Shown here piece by piece: positions 24,011 to 36,519 of a DNA stretch of 64,000 nt (position 1 is the stretch's first letter; every line of letters begins with the position of its first letter). Both the position numbers and the translations under genes were made by a program. Under the pieces are notes generated by a model, which ran no database searches, was not told the origin of the DNA, and was given only the letters and a program-made list of their open reading frames with translations. The DNA is from Apis mellifera (Eukaryota > Arthropoda > Insecta > Hymenoptera > Apidae), in assembly GCF_003254395.2 (NCBI RefSeq), contig NC_037650.1, positions 1,550,001-1,614,000 on the forward strand, given 5' to 3'.

Positions 24011-27000
24011 ATTTTGTTTTTATCTATGAAAATAATTTCGTAGATTTTTCGAAATATTTTATTTAGCAGATAAAATTAAATAATAAATATGAATAAAAAT
24101 CTTGTATTTGAAGTGAAGAAAGTAAATAATTTAAAGAATATCAGTATTTAAAATTGGAAAATAAAGAGTTAGTTATTTATCATCTTACACTTTTGTTAAA
24201 ATAAATGTGTAAATTCTTTAAATAAAATTATAATATTATATAAGACTTCTTTAATAATTTTTTTGATTGTTTATCTGAAAAAATTAAATAGAAAAAAAGA
24301 TTTTCTGACAAAATATCACGTAATTTCTCTATATATATTGTTCTCGTAGTCTTTCTATTAATAAACTATTTTCGATATTATATCTGATATAATAATTATT
24401 TTATTTAAAAAATAAAAATTATTTTATTTAGAATGTATTTATAATATTTAATTTTATAACTTAGTATAACTTTTATAAAATTAATATCAAAAGAATTAAA
24501 GAGTATTTAACATTATTATTTATTTAACATTTATGTTATTTATATAAAATATGAAAAACATATATAATATGAAAAATATGTATTTACATAAAAATTGCGA
24601 TCTAGCAATAACATACATTCAAATAAATTTTATATATTTTTATTTAAAAACGAGAATTAAAGATATATTAATTTGATATAAGATAAATTGTGCATATAAT
24701 AAAAAATATATACAATATAATAAAAAATATAAAATAATAAATTATTTTATATATGTATATATTCACAAAACGATTTAAATTAATATATTCAAATATGAAA
24801 AAATAAATTTATCTAATTAAAAACTTCTATACATTATTATAATGATACAGTATACAATTTATTTATAAATTTGTTTCGATAAAAATAAACAAAGAAAATA
24901 TAAAAATTTTATTTCTAAAATTTGATTTTTGTACTGAATATTTATGTAAAAATGTTTAAAATAATAAATTATAATAAAATTTGTTTTATATTTATCCTAA
25001 TTATTTAATATTATATATTATAATACTTTCAATGAAGTTTATATAAATTATAAATTTATAATCTGAAATTAACTTTAATCCATGAAAATATTAACAAGTT
25101 AATATTAGTTATTAACAATACTTTTATAAAGCAATAATTAATAAATAAATAATTTATAAATAAAAATAAATTGATTTAATTATAAGCACATTAAATATAA
25201 AATTAAAAAAAATCCAAAAGAATCTCTCATTAATATTTTATTTACAACAAAATTCCAATATTTTTAGAATAGTATTCTTAAAATAATGTAAAATACAAAA
25301 AAAAAATAAATCAAATTTTATATATATATTTAAACTTGTATATTTCCTTCTTAAATTAAAAATTTCAATAATTTTTATTATGATTGTTATAATGCTGTTT
25401 ATAAAAATTCTTAAATTTTTATTCTATATTCATTTCTATAAAGATTAATATTTCTAAATTATTTAATTAATTTAACAATTCATATAAATATATACATATA
25501 TGTTTATTAATAAATTTATCATATTGTTATAAAATCATATAAAATTTTATAAAAATTATATAATAATTTAAACAATATTCTATATTAAAAATGATACATT
25601 TATATTTGAAAATAAATAAATATATATACATTATGTATATTTATATAATATTTTGTGAAATTTTTATTCATTTTTAAACGAAATTCTTAATTTTAAAAAA
25701 TATATTTTTCCAATATTAATTCTAATATTAATTATTTTTCCTTGTTTAAAATACAATTATAAAAATTAAAATATAAATAAATAAATTTACTTAATTATAT
25801 ATATATTATATATATATACATTAGTTATCTATTTATACAGTAAAACATTGAAATAAATAGTTAATTTAGCAAGTAATGTTATCTATGAATAGCTACATTA
25901 TTATTAAATATTATTATATATTAATAATTAATAAAATGAAAGATATTTATTGTAAGTGTATAAGTTTCTAAATAAATAATTTATTAATTTATAATTAAAA
26001 ATGAAATGAAAAATTTATAAATAATGTGTTACTTCAAAATTTAAGTTTATGCAATTAAATGAGAAATGCACTTATTTGATTCATATAATTCCTATAGACA
26101 GTTTATTTTCATAAATAATAATCGATCAACAAATCGATACATATTTAATATCTACTTACATAAGTTTCTATCGGATGCTTATTTGATATATATGCTTAAT
26201 ATAATTATATTTTTCTTGTTTGTATTATTTTTTTAAATAAAAGTACATATATATTAAATGTTGTTATTATACATAGAGATAAAAGAAGAACGATATAAAA
26301 GAAATATAAATTTCTTTAAGATAGAAAATTTATCTAAAACAATTATCTTTTTATTTTGATATTCGTGTATATGCACTTGCGTCTTTAATATATAAATATG
26401 GTAATAATACATCAAAATTAAAATTTCTGATAATTTTTCAAAATTTTACAAAATATTATTATTATTAATTAATTTCTTTTTTAATATATTTAAATAAATT
26501 ATACTTAAAAATATTAATATGAATTATTCAATATCTTTTAATTTAATATTATATTAATTATTGAGTGGTTTTTCATTTGTTAAATTACTTTATCAAATTT
26601 ATGAAAGGAATAACAAAAGATTATAAAAGATTATAAAAGATCTATCATAAATCTATCATATCATTTTCATAATTATTACATAATTATTATCATAAATATA
26701 AAAAAATTAATATTATGTATATATTATACTTATAATTAAATAGTTGATTTTTGTTAAATGTTAATCAATATATCAATAGTAAATGATCTTTTTTTTTATA
26801 TCTTATTCAAAATAAAAATGTTTCTTTTATATTACAGTCAATCATAAAAATCTTCGCATGTTATCTAACAAGGAAATTCTTAATCTGATTTTAATAGATT
26901 ATAGAATTAGAATTTATTTTTCATGGAAAATTTCTTTGAATACATATTAATTGACTTTCAAATTTTTATCATTATTTCATTTTATATATAATTTCAATTA

Positions 27001-28864
27001 AAATTTTCAACAAAAAAGTATTAATACGTGAAAATTAAAATTTAAAATTTTATTTCATATCATTTACGAAATTACATTTAAAAAAAAGAAATCTGAAATT
27101 TTAAAGATTGATTTTAGCTAATAATATTCGGTTAATTAAAAAAAAATTGATTTATATATATATATATATATAATTTATTATTCTCTAAATATTTACAATA
27201 TTTCATAATTATATAATATAATAAAATAAAATATATAAAAATAAAAATTATATACATAAAACAAAATTATTGGTGATTTTAATAATATAATTTATTATTG
27301 AATTAAATTCATATAAGAATTTCTATGACTAATTATATATGCTTAAACACCTAAAAGTATTATTATTATTATATTTCTTATCAAAAAGATATATCTTTAT
27401 TTACTGAAAGAATATTATTATATATTAGATAAAAATAATAAATATAGCATAATGATATCATAATATATAATATTTCATTTGTAATGTAATTTTTTAAAAA
27501 TAATTAAATTAATATACAATAAATATTATATAAATATAATAATTACATATCAATATCAATATAATTATTATATATCATATTATTATTATCAATATTATAT
27601 ATTATCAATTTTGATTTTATCAGAATAAAATCACATTATTGATATTGTATATTGAAATTATATATTATAATATTATTAATTACATGTATAATAATATAAT
27701 ATAATATAATATATTTAGCATATAACATATACATATACATATCTAGGAACATTAGGAAAATTATTAAATAAAATTAGAATAAAATTACATTATTTATTAT
27801 TATATTTATATTAATGCAATATATTTTTATATTTTACTTTTAAATGCAATACATTTTTATTCTGTTAATTGCATTTTTTTATATATTTTTATTTTTAAGA
27901 ACAAATATAATTGAAAATTAAAATTTCTTTTTTTTTTATAGAACTATACCATTTTGTTGCATAAATTTCTCATGCATATAAAAAATATACATATGTATAT
28001 ACCTTTTGAATATAAAAAAATAAGATAGTCGTATAATATTTAATATTTTTCGAAATATTTCGTTTTTCAATATTCATTTTTTCAATATTTGAGAAAAAAT
28101 AAAATGTAAAAATATCAAAATAAATGTGCAAACAAAATTTCATCACTATATTTTAAATATTTTTTTACATACATTTTGATACTTTTTATTATATTCTTTT
28201 TATTGCTATTTATGCTTATAAAGAGTTATAATTTATAATTTTCAATTTCTTGAAGAACACAAGAAAAAGAGTTAAAAAAAAATTTTAAGAACTTATTAAA
28301 ATTTATTAAAATTATAATAAATTTGTAATAATCAAAGCATCAATTTGTGAATTAAAATAAGAAAATAATTATTCTCTTTGTTTTATGTTAATATTTTAGA
28401 AAATATTATGTAATATTACTTTATAATAAACATAATATTATTTTATATATTTTAATATTATTAAAATCTATTGCTAGTTTTATTTTTTATTTCTGCTACA
28501 AATATATTCTGATATAAAATCATCTCCTTTCACCGTTATATTATAACAGATAACATTTCAATATTGATTTTATTAAGTGATTCTAATTTACAAGATTATT
28601 ATTAACAAGATTATATCTTTATCTTTTTTCTTAAGAAATTTATTGATATAAATATTTGATATTTACAATATAATTAAAGTATAGATATAATCTAGAATAT
28701 ATTCAAGCTTAAAACACGTCATTATATCTTACACAATATAATCTCACATAAACTAAAACAATTGTAACAATAATATCTGTTATTTATAAGATTATTTATA
28801 AGATATAACTATATATACATATACATTATATGCATACACATATAAGTATGAAATCATTCATGGA
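24011..28864. other. Long A/T desert, nothing recognised
   Basis: Almost 5 kb with no GC island, no coding signal and only short A/T repeats (for example around 26,615-26,640, 27,150-27,175 and 27,540-27,730). Weak foldbacks near 27,560-27,680 have arms of only 8-10 bp and are expected by chance at this composition. Confidence 0.6.
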
Positions 28865-29461
28865 ATTTTTTTTTCTTTTTTATTTAATAAGCTTAATATC
28901 GCATTGACATATGTTATTAGTGACAAAAATTTAGAATTATTACAATTTGGTGAAAATCTCGATGCTCTTGCAGAATCTCATTAGAATATTTTGATAATCA
29001 GTGGATAAATTGGCCTCGTTGAAGTTATTACTGAAGAAATTTCCGATAGATTTGTAAAATGATAAAATTTTGCTTTGTATATTTTCCATGGTACGGTCAA
29101 GACTGTTTTAATAATACTTTTTTATATGTTGATGTTTGAATGCGTATTGTAAATAGATTGACTGTCTGTTTTAAAAGTAACTGCTATGCTTTTTCTAGTA
29201 GTTTCATTGCATTTTCGTACATATCCTTATGGGATAGAAACCATGCTAAAATTATTGTTTTGTTATTCTTCTCTATTTTGTTAAATAACTTGTACGCCTA
29301 TGTATTTTTGATTTTTGTCGATTACTTAATTTTTGCTTAATTTTTTGAATAAAGAAGTATCGTAAAAGAGTGAGAGAATGATCTAAAAAATCACTATATA
29401 ATAAATTTGAGGACTAAAAGAATTGTAAATGTTTCAGCTGAGTAGATACTGTTAAAGATCT

Positions 29462-29686
29462 TCAGATGCCTAACTGAAGTGTTTTGGGAAGAGAAAACAA
29501 CTCTTTATTTTTGGATCTATCAGTGTATATATAAGTAAAAACAGGATATTTAAAACATAAGTTATTAAATATATTTTTCCAATTTTCGTTGGATAATTTT
29601 TCATCTTTGTGTGCTATCAATATTAAATAAATAGAAGGTATTTTAAATATCCAGAGAGGGACTTTATGAACTTTGTATTTTTCCAT
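29462..29686 (-). pseudogene. Longest surviving open piece of the LINE (RT-RNase H linker)
   Basis: 74 codons from an internal ATG to TGA within the LINE remnant, not an independent gene. It holds the proline-rich linker (VPLWIFKIPSIYLIL, where related elements read PPW...P-I-L-L), the spacer NENWKNIFNNLCFKYP, and the first RNase H strand with catalytic Asp in YTDRSKNKE. The conserved Gly after that Asp is Arg, and the reading frame leaves the domain about 12 residues later. Confidence 0.75.
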
Positions 29687-30064
29687 AGCAGAAGGATTGA
29701 TATTTATTTCTTCTAAATATTTATTAAATATTTAATAAAATAGAGTTCCAGTAATTTGGAACTCTACTTTGCTTTAATTCGACTATTTCAATAAATGTCT
29801 GAAAATATAATAGGGTTAAAAGATGTCGCTGTCCTTATTGCATATTTTAAACTTAGTAATTTTCTCCTGTATTGTAGGGATAATGAAGATCTCCAGCTTT
29901 AATTAGTATGCTTTCAATTGGACTTATGTGAAATGATTCTATTGTTCTTCTTAGCTCTGTATTATGAATTGAATTTAGTTTTTTTAAAATTCCTGAAAAT
30001 TTGGCAAAATTATAAATGATAAATGCATAATCAATTTTGATCTGAATAATAGCTTTATTTATAT

Positions 30065-30069
<5 letters not shown>

Positions 30070-30115
<46 letters not shown>
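30070..30115. repeat. (TA)23 array expanded inside the LINE
   Basis: 46 bp of alternating T/A lying between the LINE segment that ends near 30,120 (CTTATTATA on the coding strand) and the one that resumes with TATAAATAAAGCTATT leading into KIDYAF. In related elements this position encodes a short Leu-Leu-x-Tyr-Lys/Arg-Ala stretch. The array therefore seems to have grown from the native TATAT within those codons after the copy died. Confidence 0.85.
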
Positions 30116-30118
<3 letters not shown>

Positions 30119-30329
30119 AGAAGTTTTGTCTATAATAAGATGTTTTTATCAGTTATTCTATTATTATGTGCTGGAGATTTGATAATATTAATCTTCGCTT
30201 GCAGTTATCGACCAGTTGCTAATATGTTTATTCCATGTAAATCTATGGTCAAAGTATATTCCAAGGATTTTAGTACATGTAACAAATTTAAGTACATTAT
30301 TTCCAAGACTTAGTTAGACTTTATAGATT

Positions 30330-31183
30330 TCACGAAATTCATAAAGAGTGTGAAATAAATTTAAAGAAAAAATATATAAAATAATCTTTAGAAAAATAAT
30401 GTTATTTTATTTTTATGATTCATTCTTTATATATGTATACATAATAGTATATTAGATTTATTTTATAAATTTTTGTTTTTAATAAATATTATTTCTTTTA
30501 TATATAACTAAACATTATTATATAAAATTATTTTTTAAAAAAAAGTTTTTACTTCATTATACTTTATACTATATATAAGAAAATAAAGAAATAAATGTTT
30601 CTGATTTAATTAAATTATATATTTCGCATAAACATATTTAATATATAAAATCCATCAAAATGATTATATATTTTTTTATTTTACGTTTATTGAAAACATG
30701 ATATTTTTTATAAAATTAAAAATTTTAATTCATTGAAATAGAAATATAATTACATATATCTTTACTTATTTTCATATTTTATTAGCATCATTTTAATTAT
30801 AATTATTTATAAAATAAAATATATTTAAATATTATTTAGATATTACAAATATTGTTTGCTGATTATTGTTAAATATATTCTATCTTTTTCAAGATTTTTG
30901 AGATTCAATCAGTTTTTTTTATTACTTTCATAAAAAATTTCACTTTAAAAATGATTGTTGTAGAAAGTATGTATTGCATTATAAAAATTAATTTTATATA
31001 CTAAATCTAGAAGATTAAAGGCAAGTTATTTTCACTATTAAAAGATAATTATACAAGTCTGACTTTTTATTCTTCTCTATAGAGTGTTTATAAAAATTGT
31101 AACTTACCTTTAGGAACGTAGTTATAAAATATAAAATAAAGAAAAAAAATAAGTAAATATTATAAAATAAATAAAATATTTAG
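30330..31183. other. A/T-rich spacer, nothing recognised
   Basis: Background A/T sequence between the LINE and the inverted-end element. No missing upstream LINE sequence was recognised here, which supports a truncation point near 30,313-30,360. Confidence 0.5.
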
Positions 31184-31685
31184 AAAAAGATAACAGTCTT
31201 TTATTTCAATAATTTTTTAATAAATGTTATCAAAATCATAATATCATACTGAATAGTATTGTGAAGTTTTATTTGATGATCGTTATTTGTTAAAAAGTTA
31301 TTAATTTAACTTAATCTAAATCTTAATATAAAGAATGTAATCGGGAAAGTAAATTTTTTTTTGACAATTAGTTTATGTTAGCTTGTGATATGATTTTAAA
31401 ATAAAACTAAACTAATCAAATCGAAACTAAATAAATTGTTAAGCTAATTTAATAATTTAGACTAATTTTTTAATTTGATTATCGTGATGATAGATTATCA
31501 ATTATTTATAGTAGTAAATCTTTAATTAAAATTAAGTTAACTTGATTTAATCCAATCTAAATTGTTTTGGAAATTTTTTATTAATAATTTTTTAATAAAT
31601 AACAATCATTGAATATTTTCACAATAGTACTGAGAATGACGATAATATTAAATAATTTTTAAGATCAGAAAGTAGTATCTTTTTG
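31184..31685. mobile_element. ~0.5 kb element with long inverted ends (MITE-like, second type)
   Basis: The left arm at about 31,256-31,304 (TATTGTGAA, then GATGATCGTTATTTGTTAAA and AAGTTATTAA) pairs with the right arm at about 31,578-31,630. The arm complement reads TATTGTGAA, CAATGATTGTTATTTATTAA, AAAATTATTAA. Over the best 31 positions 26 match, and all five differences are transitions. Weaker pairing continues outward to AAAAAGATA at about 31,184 and its complement near 31,685. The interior has no coding capacity. No second copy was noticed. Confidence 0.55.
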
Positions 31686-32309
31686 TAAATAATTATTGAT
31701 ATTATTTGTAAATAAATACCGATATTATTTTTCTGTTCGATATACTTCCTATTTATTTTGGCATATACATATATTTATATATATGTTTATATCTTTATAC
31801 ATTATATTATCTTTATACATATATTTATATATATCTTATTTCTCATAAATATACGTATACATCTAAAGATTTCTAATATTGTATAATTAATTTAAGTTTA
31901 TCTTTCTTTGAATTAATTCCAAATATCTAAAATTGGAATAAAATCTACTTTATTTATTATTACACGTTAAAAAAAGAAAAAATTTAATATCTTAAAATTA
32001 ATGATTTTTAGATCCATGTTTATTAATATTTTTTTATTATATATTCTTGAAGCTTTGCAACAACTTTCATAAATTCTTATAGATGTCAGACTATATACAA
32101 ATTCTTTAAAAAATAATACATATTCATCATTTTTTTATCAAAAGTTGTAAACGTCATTAAAACTATTACGTTCACAACTTTTATACACTACGTAGTAATA
32201 TTAATAGACCAATGTAAGAATTTATTACTAGTCATTCGACATACAAAATATTTTTATCTCATAATGTGATTTTAAAATATACTGCATATTTTCTGCAAAA
32301 TAAAATTTC

Positions 32310-32620
32310 TACGAAATGGTAATGTAGGAACGAGTTGGTCATTTCGATTAATAGATACATACGAAACAATACGGTAGTCATGCTAATGTGTTCGTCATAG
32401 TACTCATTCTTGGAATAATCCTTTTAAAGTATCCTGTATAGTATATTGCTTCCATAAATAATTGTTAAAAAATTAAACTTATCATCTTCTCTATTCAATC
32501 TCACGCATTATTTTCTCGTTAACATGCATTATAAATATTATATTTCCACTCCTTTTGCATCGCATAAGGTCATAGTTTCCTTTACTGTTACAAGAAACTA
32601 GCTGTGCGAAAGTTTGTGTT
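32310..32620. promoter_or_regulatory. GC-richer island, candidate conserved non-coding element
   Basis: Moderately balanced sequence with TGTAGGAACGAGTTGG, AATACGGTAGTCATGC, TGGAATAATCC (an Otx/Bicoid-type TAATCC) and AAGGTCA at 32,576-32,582, a monomeric nuclear-receptor half-site of the FTZ-F1/ERR type. Each motif is short and the call rests on composition. Frames are closed. Confidence 0.28.
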
Positions 32621-33487
32621 TATAAAAATATTAAATACTTTCGATTCAATTTAAATTAAAAGTCAACTATTTTTAATAAAATTTATTCATTATCTATTGT
32701 AAAATATTAATTTTTAAATATTCTAACCATAGATGATTAATATTTTTGTTCTTTTACAATTGTTTTCGGTCATAAATGATTATTGAATACATATTTTATA
32801 TATATATTTCATTATATATAAGAAAATTTAATTAAAATTAGAAATAAATACCAATAATTAATATTGAAAAAAATTATTAATTCAATTTTATTTTGAAGTA
32901 ACAAAAACTTTGTATCTTTTTTTATATTACTTTATAGATTTTGACAAGTACAAACGAAAAAATATTAATTTTATCTATCAGAATTCATTGATTCAAAGTT
33001 ATATACAAGGTTTCGTATTTTTGCATTATATAATATATTTTATATATTTTATATATATATATAATTTGCATTATAATAATTGTATAATATTAAATTATTA
33101 TAAAAATTATAATATAATTAAACTGCAGATTTTTATACAAAATTAAATAGAAAGACAGCAGGAAACAAAGAAATGAAATTTCAAAAGAAATTTTATTTCA
33201 TTTCATAAATATAATATATATTATATTTTGAATATTTCGTGTCTTTTTGCAAACTTTTGCATTTATGCTTTCTCTAAGTTTTAATATATTTAAATTTTAT
33301 ATAAATATCTACAATTTAATAATAATAATTAAGAAATAACTATTTAAAACAAGTATTTCAAATAATATTATGTATATTTTAAGCACCTTACAATTATCAA
33401 ATATTTTTATAAATCAATAAAAAACAAGTATGTAAAATATAGTTATCTCTTACCATGAAAGTTAGAAATATCAATTCATGAATCACA

Positions 33488-33566
<79 letters not shown>

Positions 33567-34662
33567 TAATCGATAATTATAAGTAAAAATGTAAAAACAT
33601 AAATCATGATCCGAACAGATATTATTTCTTTTGATAAAAATGGATGGTTGATTCATAAATAAAGCCTAATTGAAATTGAAATTTCTGTTCCAATGTTTAT
33701 TACGTTATTATGGATCACTAAGCATTATCAATGTGCAATACTCATTTTACTTTTTGTTGTTTACATTATTTCTAAAATATTGTACTCATATTATTATGTA
33801 GAGTATAATATATTTATAAAATATGTTTTGAAAAATAGAGATTAAAAGATAAATATTTATCTATATTTATCAAGATTAAAATTTTTTTTTCTTTAAGTTA
33901 AAAAGAATTTACAATTAATTCCTGCCACGAAATTATAAATAATTTCATTGATATCCTATTATAATATAAAAATTAAAAACTTATTAATAATACAATTAAT
34001 AGTTACATTAGATAAATGCATTTGTACATAGATATTGTAATCATCGTTATAATTTATAATTGTATTAGGTTTGATTGCTATATTCGTTTATTAAGATTAA
34101 AGATATAGTATTATTTTAAGATTACATTTATATTTTTTATGTTATATTTCTATTTTGATATCATGAAAAATTTAAAATATTATATTAAATTCAAAATAAT
34201 ATAAGTAATCTTGAAATAAGTTACAAAAAAATATTTTATTAAAATAATCAAAAATATTTTCTATTTTTTCATTTATTCCATTTATAAAATAATATGATAA
34301 TTTTTATTTTCAATTTTAGTCGTTCTAGTGTGTGCTAAAATCTTTTTGTACAAGAATAACTATTTTTTTTTATATATTTACATAAATTTACTTCCACATA
34401 TATTCAAACATTTAATTAAAATTTTTAAGAAAGTATTTTTAAAAATTTGTTACAATAATCAAAATAGTTAATATTCTCACTTAATGTAATATAAGTTAAT
34501 GAATAAAAATAATTTTAATTTCTTACAAAAAAAATTTATTCTAATATATTATAATATTTTTTTCATTTAAAATATATATATATATATATATTGTATATAA
34601 TAATATAATATATTTATATATATAACAATATTGTATATAATATTATATATAATAATATTGAA
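32621..34662. other. A/T-rich spacer
   Basis: Background sequence holding the 75-bp TA array listed separately. Around 33,961-34,020 there is a weak resemblance to the MITE family arm (AAAACTTATTAATAA then TTAGATAAATGC), not good enough to call. The frame at 32,910-33,146 starts at TTG and is composition-driven. Confidence 0.5.
33490..33564. repeat. (TA)37 microsatellite, 75 bp
   Basis: The longest dinucleotide array in the window, uninterrupted, flanked by CACACC on the left and CTTAATCG on the right. Confidence 0.97.
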
Positions 34663-34886
34663 AATATTCAATTATTTAAAATTCTATTTAGTAATTTGTA
34701 TTTTTCAATATTTAATATACAATATATATTTAGATAAAAATATATGATAAAAATATTATAATAATATATATATATTAATAAAAATAGTATAATAATATAA
34801 TATATATATATATTTATATAAATATATATTGTATATTAAATATTGAAAAATAAAAATTACCAAAATTTTAAATAATATTCAATATT
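34663..34886. mobile_element. Foldback element with ~70-bp inverted arms
   Basis: The inner arms at 34,691-34,732 and 34,819-34,860 are inverted complements at 41 of 42 positions (core TTTTTCAATATTTAATATAC, then AATATATATTTA). Weaker pairing extends out to about 34,663 and 34,886 with small gaps. The 86-bp spacer is A/T-rich with internal GATAAAAATATA-type repeats. There is no coding capacity. Near-identity of the core in such drifting background suggests recent origin or correction between arms. A transcript would fold into a long hairpin. Confidence 0.7.
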
Positions 34887-34989
34887 AGAAATCTATATAT
34901 AATTATAATTTATTAATTTATTAATTAAAATATATTTTTTATAAGTATATTAATAGTATTAATAGTAAAAAATATCGATGTTTGAACGA

Positions 34990-35310
34990 GTTATTTTATT
35001 TTTATCATTATATCATTCCTTTTCTTATTTATTATGCATAGTTCGAATGGTTCCGTGTACATTCATATAATTACTGCTGTATAACTGCAAATTCTAACTG
35101 TAAATCTCAACCAGCCATCTATGAACCTATAATAACTACAATTGCAAACGAGATGTCCGAGAACGATTTGAACTGATTGCATCACATTAGTTATATTTAT
35201 GGATTTGCATACTTCGTAAATAAGAGTCCTTAATTGCATGAAACATATTGTATATTGTAACCTAATGAAATACCTGTTGTTACAAACTATATTAATTTAT
35301 TCAATGTAAC
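34990..35310. promoter_or_regulatory. GC-richer island with octamer motif
   Basis: About 300 bp of balanced sequence: GGTTCCGTGTACATTC, CTCAACCAGCCATCTATGAA, GAGATGTCCGAGAACGATTT. A perfect POU octamer ATTTGCAT lies at 35,203-35,210. Frames are closed. Candidate enhancer from composition and motif. Confidence 0.3.
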
Positions 35311-35384
35311 ACTATAATTTTCTTACAAATAAATTTCAGTATGAAATTGAAAAATCTGAAAATTCTATTTTACAATAGAATGTC

Positions 35385-35642
35385 GATTATCTGAAATAAT
35401 TGAAAAAGAAATTATTTTGAATAAATATCTTTTCGAATAATTGATTACAAAAAATTAAATTTGTAAATATAGGAAATAATTAGAAATTAAATAATTTTAA
35501 TTTGTAGCATAATGATTATCCAAAATAATTAAAAGAAATATCTTTAGATAAGTATTTTATAATCGATTATAATCGATTGCACCAAATCAAATTTATAAAT
35601 ATATCAGAAAGTAACTAGAAATTAAATAATATTCAAATATAA
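35385..35642. repeat. Tandem duplication, 129-bp unit
   Basis: Copy 1 (35,385-35,513) and copy 2 (35,514-35,642) share in order GATTATC, AAATAATT, AAAAGAAAT, AATCGATT or AATTGATT plus ACAA/ACCAAAT, AAATTTGTAAATATA or AAATTTATAAATATA, and TAGAAATTAAATAAT. Spacing is conserved within a few bases. Identity is perhaps three quarters by eye, so the duplication is old. Confidence 0.7.
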
Positions 35643-36179
35643 ATGTTTCAATTAATTGAATCACTTATTTCAATAATTTATGCTTTATCTTTATTAAAAA
35701 TTAATAATATGAATATGCTATATATATAAATGCATGAAACTTTTTTTTAAATTTTATCCTTTTCTATTTAATTTCTTTGTTAAATAATAATTACAAAAAA
35801 TAATATTTAAAATAATTAATGTATAATATTTAAATATATGAAATACTTAATATTTCAAATAATTATTATACATCTAATATGTCTTAACAAAATATTATTT
35901 CAATTAATAATTTCATTTTTTATATATTTCAAATAAATATTTTCTGTACATGTAAATAGATATCAATTTATAATAATATGATATGAAAGAAATCTTATTA
36001 TTCATTTGAACATATTTATTTTAATATTTTTAATCATTTTACTTTGTATACAGTTGTGTATACAGAAATGTATATAGCATCGAATAATAATATTAAAAAA
36101 TTTTAAATACTAAAACAAGCAAAATTACATTTTATAAATACGTGGTCATGTACAAATAACAATCTCATATTTCATCTAT

Positions 36180-36500
36180 TACAGGCTGTTTACAATTAGC
36201 ATTGAAGTATGTGACACGCGGGTGCCGCAAATTTCTCACTAACGGTGTAACTAATTTCGCTGAATGGAATTTAATGATGGTGGTGATTTAATTCATCAAA
36301 CAAAGTTAGGCGATGTTATTCATCATAGCCGCTACTAGATACTTACGTAGATCTCCTTTAATTTCTTCCACGAAATTCTCTTTGCGTTTTACCAAGAAAC
36401 ATGCGAATAGTATCTGTGTAACAATATGCTTCTGTTCTTTATAATGTTTCTAAAATTATACACGAAATAGATTTTCCAAGAAATGAACAATGGTGGGTAT
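36180..36500. promoter_or_regulatory. GC-richer island, candidate conserved non-coding element
   Basis: Balanced sequence including a TGTTTAC forkhead-type site with an adjacent ATTAGC at the left edge, GTGACACGCGGGTGCCGCAA, CACTAACGGTGTAAC (contains the MYB core TAACGG) and CATAGCCGCTACTAG. Frames are closed. A dense set of developmental-type motifs would suit an enhancer, but each could be chance. Confidence 0.33.
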
Positions 36501-36519
36501 ATTTCAAACAGAGAGTATT

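Larger units (their letters stand above)
28865..30313 (-). pseudogene. Degenerate non-LTR retrotransposon (RT thumb to RNase H), 5'-truncated
   Basis: On the minus strand the following peptides occur in the order expected for a LINE ORF2 C-terminal half, shifting frame between them: LGNNVLKFVTCTKILGIYF then DHRFTWNKHI (about 30,304-30,221); QLVDNCKRRLILSNLQ (about 30,219-30,172); KIDYAFIIYN; LKKLNSIHNTELRR (about 29,990-29,945); SPIESILIKAGDLHYP; KLLSLKYAIRTATSFNPI; then VPLWIFKIPSIYL; YTDRSKNKE, which is RNase H motif 1 with YTDGS changed to YTDRS; SAETFTI, the AEL motif; and LAWFLSHKDMYENAMKLLE (about 29,260-29,200), the W-PSH-GN-AD region with key residues lost. The tract below 29,180 is probably C-terminal or 3' UTR. 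A T-rich run at 28,866-28,886 may be the poly-A tail. Upstream fingers and palm are absent, as in 5' truncation. The RNase H suggests the I/Jockey-related groups; the clade assignment is inference. Confidence 0.85.

Noticed and set aside
27560..27680. Possible foldback around GATTTTATCAGAATAAAATC
   Set aside because: The arms are only about 8-10 bp of A/T-rich sequence, within chance.
28866..28886. T-rich run as a proven poly-A tail of the LINE
   Set aside because: T-rich runs are common here and no target-site duplication was identified, so I mention it only as a possible end.
29140..29340. 66-codon plus-strand frame
   Set aside because: It is the antisense shadow of the RNase H part of the minus-strand LINE.
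33961..34020. Possible seventh copy of the palindromic MITE family
   Set aside because: Only the short words AAAACTTATTAATAA and TTAGATAAATGC match, and no second arm was found.
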